Shown here piece by piece: positions 61,201-64,000 of a stretch of 64,000 nt of DNA; positions within the stretch are counted from its first letter, which is position 1; the number at the start of each line of letters is the position of its first letter. The translations under genes were made by a program, and so were the position numbers. This DNA comes from Corylus avellana. Its lineage: Eukaryota > Streptophyta > Magnoliopsida > Fagales > Betulaceae. The notes beneath the pieces were generated by a model. It had not been told where the DNA came from. It did no database searches and was given only the letters and a program-made list of their open reading frames with translations. The stretch covers positions 6,563,416 to 6,627,415 of the forward strand of contig NC_081549.1 in NCBI RefSeq assembly GCF_901000735.1. The letters are read 5' to 3'.

Positions 61201-63113
61201 AGGACAAAGGGATGCCATCAGAATGAGCAACCTTGGTAGGTAAACAAAGCCTGACAGCATTTTGGTGAATCTGGACAAGCAAACCGTCATTTACCAGGCC
61301 ACATGCCAAAGTACAGACATCAGACTGGAAACCAATTGAATCAGTCACGTCAGTAAAACTTAAGCCAACCGATAGTACCCTGGTCTCTTCAACAAATGAT
61401 AGCACAAGAAAAGAATGATAGGAATCAATTACTTTCATTCGAACTGTCCAAGTACCAGTTATGCCTTGATAAATAGGAGCAGTCCTCAACAATTTTTCTA
61501 CACTGATACCACTGCGAATAATCCTTAATGATCCCTCTGGGGCCACTCCACAGCAAGCAAACATTTGATCATGTTTCTCATCATGGTAATCCACAACTGA
61601 CATATCTAATATTGGTGCAATGTTTTGAATAGTACTTGTGTAATGCAGTCTTCCATTCTCCAGTGTGAGGACCATCCCATCCCCCATCTCCACAACTGCA
61701 ATCAGATATCTGCCTTGGACCCATAAAAGTTCCTTGCATGGTAGACCTTTATAAAGGCACTCTGATAGATTAACTTTAACGCCATCAGTATCAAACGAAA
61801 TTTCAACCATAAAAAATTCTCCAGTATCCACACAGAAAATCATCCTTGGATTTTTATGATGCTCTGGTTCCCAACTCCACGAGCATACATGTTTGCGGGC
61901 TGAAACCACATTTCCATTCTCACCATCTATACACATAGGATCATAATCCCTCCTCAGCTCCAGCAAAGCACAAGCAGCAACATTAAATAAACCTTCATCA
62001 TCAACATCATGTACTCTACACGATTCCTCAACAAAATTATGCTCATCCACTGCGTTGGGTAAAAAATTTAAGCTCATTCGATATAGACAGCAGGGATTGT
62101 GCGGATCTCTAAGATCCATTAAGAGAGCATCACCAACCCTGAACAGAAAGGCAAACCCATTACAGTGTGGAACTTCAACAATATTATGCGCTAAGGGTCC
62201 AGCTTCAGTATACTCAGAGATAACACATATAGCACATTCTCTGATATTCCATCTCAACAACAGAAGTACATTCCCATCTTCTCCCCGCCTGCAGTCCAAA
62301 ATTTGGGTTGTAGTTATGTTTTACCTTAACAGAACACTGATAGAATAGAAATAGAGTATAACTTTCATCCTAAAGCCACATAACAATGAAAAATAAGGCT
62401 ATATCCCCCTATGACAGATACTCAGTTGCCATACCTATTTAGAAGAATGGCTAGTACAGGATTATGCCCCTTACTTGGTTGACAAGAATCTTGTGAAATA
62501 AAGCACGTGCTCCATATAGTACCCTGTATACTGTTTTCCTGGATGCTTCTGGAAACACTTGCATCCCCTTCATTTTCAGGAGGGTAAATTATTCTCTGAA
62601 TTTGTGTGACAAGAAAACATCTCAGTAACTCCATGTAAAATTCACATGTCATCAGAATAAATGAGTAAATTAAATAAAATGCTCCCTCCATCCCCAAAAT
62701 ATAGTCCACATTTCCTTGTTGGGATGTCCTAAAATTATTGTCCCTTTTCAAATATGTATATATATTACACTTTCCACAGTACACCTTGTCATCACATGTG
62801 AAATACTAATTCACTTTTCAATAAAAAAAATTGGGTAATAATAAAAAGGTACCTTTAAGTAGGTGGGATAACATTTAATGTTAGTTAAAAAAAAATGTCC
62901 CTTTTAAAAGTGGGACAATTATTTAGTCAAGGGAGTAGTTTCATATGGGATATATTGCTTTCTTTCATACATACAGAACAACAAACCACTTTCTTATACG
63001 TCAGCAAGTTAAAATATCTTTTAACCTCATCAATGATATCACTGCCATTATACATTGAAACGGAAAACAGAGCCAAGCGATCTTCATATGCACTGGCAGC
63101 AATGAAACAGCCA
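49844..63113 (-). CDS. CPSF A-subunit/DDB1-like protein, 3' part (AT3G11960-like)
   Basis: A member of the CPSF160/DDB1/SF3B3 superfamily of multi-beta-propeller scaffolds; the specific role of the AT3G11960 type is not established. Eleven exons on minus, all in phase: 63113-63026, 62595-62435, 62288-60284, 58999-58689, 57741-57426, 57221-57066, 56874-56733, 52768-52692, 51707-51589, 50630-50522, 50044-49844. They give about 1227 residues ending LERVHYALN. The N-terminal exons lie beyond the window; the Arabidopsis protein is about 1380 residues from memory. Seen: MMS1_N-type region ([41 protein letters not shown]) and CPSF_A region ([88 protein letters not shown]). Introns are loaded with mobile DNA. 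It is convergent with RRP5, its neighbour in Arabidopsis too. Confidence 0.93.
52005..52263 (+). mobile_element. tRNA-derived SINE in a CPSF-A-like gene intron
   Basis: About 255 bp: A box TGGCCCAAGTGG (52017-52028), B box GGTTCAACACC (52071-52081), a tRNA-unrelated body ending 'ccctacctcccgacat', and about 31 A residues (52233-52263). It is antisense to the host gene. The flanks (gaaaatgttttccaaatc... and ...ggaaaataatttcagcc) look like MITE DNA, so the SINE probably landed in an older element; no clear target duplication was found. Confidence 0.8.
53030..54480 (-). mobile_element. LINE relic (reverse transcriptase C-terminus and zf-RVT), antisense orientation
   Basis: On the minus strand, translations over several frames give an RT thumb-like stretch ([25 protein letters not shown] near 54300), then [20 protein letters not shown] and [17 protein letters not shown] (54010-53747), then a zinc-binding domain [20 protein letters not shown] (53584-53309) and [19 protein letters not shown] (53292-53080). 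Frameshifts and stops show it is dead. The low-coordinate end carries the reverse complement of the 'cttgtatactta' LINE tail. It lies in intron 52769-56732 of the CPSF-A-like gene, on the same strand as that gene. Confidence 0.85.
54590..55808 (+). mobile_element. LINE relic with zf-RVT domain, opposite to the host gene
   Basis: The open stretch 54682-55299 encodes 205 residues of the region after a LINE reverse transcriptase: [20 protein letters not shown], then [20 protein letters not shown] and the zinc ligands CVFC...HLFFYC, then [16 protein letters not shown] 3' UTR of about 500 bp follows and ends in poly(A) at 55797-55808. It is 5'-truncated; the left edge is approximate because no target duplication was recognised. 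Confidence 0.8.
55310..55339 (-). mobile_element. 30-bp LINE tail insertion with 9-bp target duplication
   Basis: Twenty-one T residues, then GATAAGTA, the reverse complement of the local LINE terminus (tacttatcaaaa), flanked by AAGTAAAGA at 55301-55309 and 55340-55348. It sits within the 3' UTR of the LINE relic at 54590-55808, so it is a nested, extremely truncated insertion. Confidence 0.65.
55852..56532. mobile_element. Mutator-type fold-back MITE with 9-bp target duplication
   Basis: A 681-bp element flanked by perfect 9-bp repeats TTTCATTAA (55843-55851 and 56533-56541), the size typical of Mutator-like elements. Long inverted arms start GGGAAAATATATAGTAAGTC and GGGAAAATGTATAATAAGTC (right arm reverse-complemented) and remain similar for well over 150 bp (for example caaccctccaaaattt and cgttagggcca). 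The GC-rich loop (about 56135-56305) is a set of GGGTGG-type repeats. It has no coding capacity. A tiny LINE insertion interrupts the left arm. Confidence 0.85.
55912..55930 (-). mobile_element. About 19-bp LINE tail insertion inside the MITE arm
   Basis: TTTATTTTTTTGATAAGTA is the reverse complement of the local LINE 3' end (tacttatcaaaa). It is flanked by a 17-bp direct repeat AAAACTCCCTGATTTTT (55895-55911 and 55931-55947). The corresponding place in the right arm (near 56470-56490) lacks both the insertion and the second repeat copy, confirming that it is an insertion. Confidence 0.7.
57806..58137. mobile_element. MITE with about 45-bp terminal inverted repeats
   Basis: The left end GGGTCAACTACATTTAACAC and the reverse complement of the right end, GGGGAAACTACATTTACTCT, match, and both continue with 'taactaccat(c)gatttt'. 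The body contains 'gggacattgcaa' repeats and no coding sequence. It lies in intron 57742-58688 of the CPSF-A-like gene. No certain target duplication was found. Confidence 0.75.
58257..58564. mobile_element. PIF/Harbinger-type (Tourist-like) MITE
   Basis: A 308-bp element with ends GAGCATCTCCA...TGGAGATGCTC and a TTA target duplication (58254-58256 and 58565-58567). The GAGCATCTCCAACAG-type end is a well-known plant MITE terminus, and a 3-bp TTA/TAA site is typical of PIF/Harbinger. It is in the same intron as the preceding MITE. Confidence 0.75.
59527..59565. repeat. Compound microsatellite (CA)n / (GA)n
   Basis: 'cacacacacaca' followed by 'gaggaagaaagagagagagagagag' in intron 59000-60283 of the CPSF-A-like gene. 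Confidence 0.85.
62682..62935. mobile_element. Stowaway-like MITE
   Basis: The left end CTCCCTCCATCCC (from 62682) is the classic Stowaway terminus CTCCCTCCGTCCC with one change. The right end 'tgggaca...caagggag' (to 62935) is its diverged complement. About 254 bp, non-coding, in intron 62596-63025 of the CPSF-A-like gene. The expected TA duplication is seen on the right (TA after GGGAG) but has become TG on the left. Confidence 0.7.
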
Positions 63114-63341
63114 CTGTAAAAAGAAAATCATACAAGTTAGAACTTAGGAAAATACTTAGGTATTCCAGATACTTCTCTTTTTCTTCCGAAACTCAAGAGA
63201 TGTGAAAAGAAGAGACAAACACACATATTGAAACAGAAGTTCGGGCCTTATTTCCATAAACAATAGATATCCTACTTAATACAGTTAATGAATTAGCCTT
63301 CAAAAGATTAAGCATGTGTACCATAATATAATCCTACATAA

Positions 63342-63404
63342 TCTTGTATACTTGGGGACGCCTTTACGCTTTTAATGATATTTTCCGATTACTTATCAAA
63401 AAAA
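63342..63404 (+). mobile_element. 63-bp LINE tail with 13-bp target duplication
   Basis: Begins tcttgtatacttggggacg, continues cctttacgcttttaatgata and ends 'attacttatcaaaaaaa', flanked by TAATCCTACATAA at 63329-63341 and 63405-63417. It gives the cleanest copy of the LINE tail consensus in the window. Confidence 0.85.
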
Positions 63405-63496
63405 TAATCCTACATAAAATAAGATGCATTTTTTCTTTTCTTTTTTTTTCTTTCCTTTTAGACAAGCATGACATAAGAAATATCATACTTGTTTCT

Positions 63497-63569
63497 CTTG
63501 TATACTTCCCATAAACTTGGGTTGTGCCCCTATGCACTTCTTTATGAGATTGGATTACTTATCAAAAAA
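63497..63569 (+). mobile_element. Another short LINE tail
   Basis: 'tctcttgtatacttcccata', then 'gccctatgcacttctttatg'-like sequence and 'ggattacttatcaaaaaaat'. It has the same structure as the previous tail but is diverged; the target duplication is not certain. Confidence 0.6.
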
Positions 63570-64000
63570 ATATATATATTATATTTATCACACTCTGGAG
63601 TTACTAATCAGCAATCACCCTAGCTCATTGAATCTTCCTTGTGTACTTTGATCAAATTGCTTAATAAAAAATACTACTTCTGCCTTTTTATCATCCAAAA
63701 AATGCATGGACAGGAGTTCACGTAGCTTCATAGAGATTTCCCATATGATAAAAGCACCAGTGCCAAAAAAATAATTTGCTAGTAGTAACAAGAATTGTTA
63801 CTGCACTACTCTACAGTAAGGGCTCTAAGAGTTTTTCACAAATTCAGCACTAGGACTCCAGTTAAGTCCAGCAAAAGGGGAAAGTAAAAAAACAAAATTT
63901 AAATTTAAATTTTATGGAAGAAAAAAAAAAAAAAAAAAGGAGTGCCGAACACTGGCTTAAACAAATCAGCCTGATCATGAATAGAGTATCATTTCCAATT

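Overview
This is a nuclear window from a flowering plant, almost certainly a eudicot. The evidence is GT-AG introns with T-rich 3' ends, very AT-rich introns and intergenic DNA, the plant gene families present, and a typical plant transposon load (Ty1/copia, a TRIM, L1-type LINEs, tRNA-derived SINEs, Mutator, PIF/Harbinger and Stowaway MITEs). The LINE ORF1 type resembles those I associate with woody Fagales such as oak or walnut; that is an inference only.

Layout. 1-2.9 kb is AT-rich intergenic DNA. At 2946-3974 (+) is an intronless F-box/kelch gene of the KISS-ME-DEADLY type. At 4481-8.9 kb (-) is an SR splicing factor of the SCL30A/SCL33 type, with six coding exons and a 5'-UTR intron. At 10152-15040 (-) is a complete but disabled Ty1/copia element with two 285-bp LTRs, a perfect 5-bp target duplication and unusual non-TG/CA ends. 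At 16027-42648 (+) is the ribosome-biogenesis gene RRP5; I reconstruct it as 40 exons encoding 1932 residues with frame kept across every junction, including two GC-AG introns. Its 4.2-kb intron 11 holds a LINE fragment and a TRIM that is itself split by an ORF1-only LINE. At 43.6-44.8 kb (-) is a broken DLK2-like alpha/beta-hydrolase. At 47014-48126 (+) is a second, unrelated F-box gene. 48.45-49.23 kb is a mosaic of fragments matching RRP5 introns, an RRP5 intron/exon junction and the kelch F-box gene. 49844 to the right edge (-) is the 3' part (11 exons, about 1227 residues) of a CPSF-A/DDB1-like gene whose N-terminus lies outside the window; its introns are full of LINEs, a SINE and MITEs.

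How it fits together. The two large genes, RRP5 and the CPSF-A-like gene, are also neighbours in Arabidopsis (AT3G11964 and AT3G11960, from memory), so their convergent arrangement is probably ancestral microsynteny into which the F-box gene, the hydrolase pseudogene and the repeats were inserted. RRP5 acts in nucleolar pre-rRNA processing, the SR protein in splicing, and the F-box proteins in SCF-mediated protein turnover; nothing suggests they form one pathway. The most unusual material is the mobile DNA: non-canonical copia ends, an ORF1-only LINE nested in a TRIM, a duplication whose direction can be read from a LINE target duplication, LINE tails truncated to as little as about 19 bp yet flanked by target duplications, and the gene-fragment mosaic.
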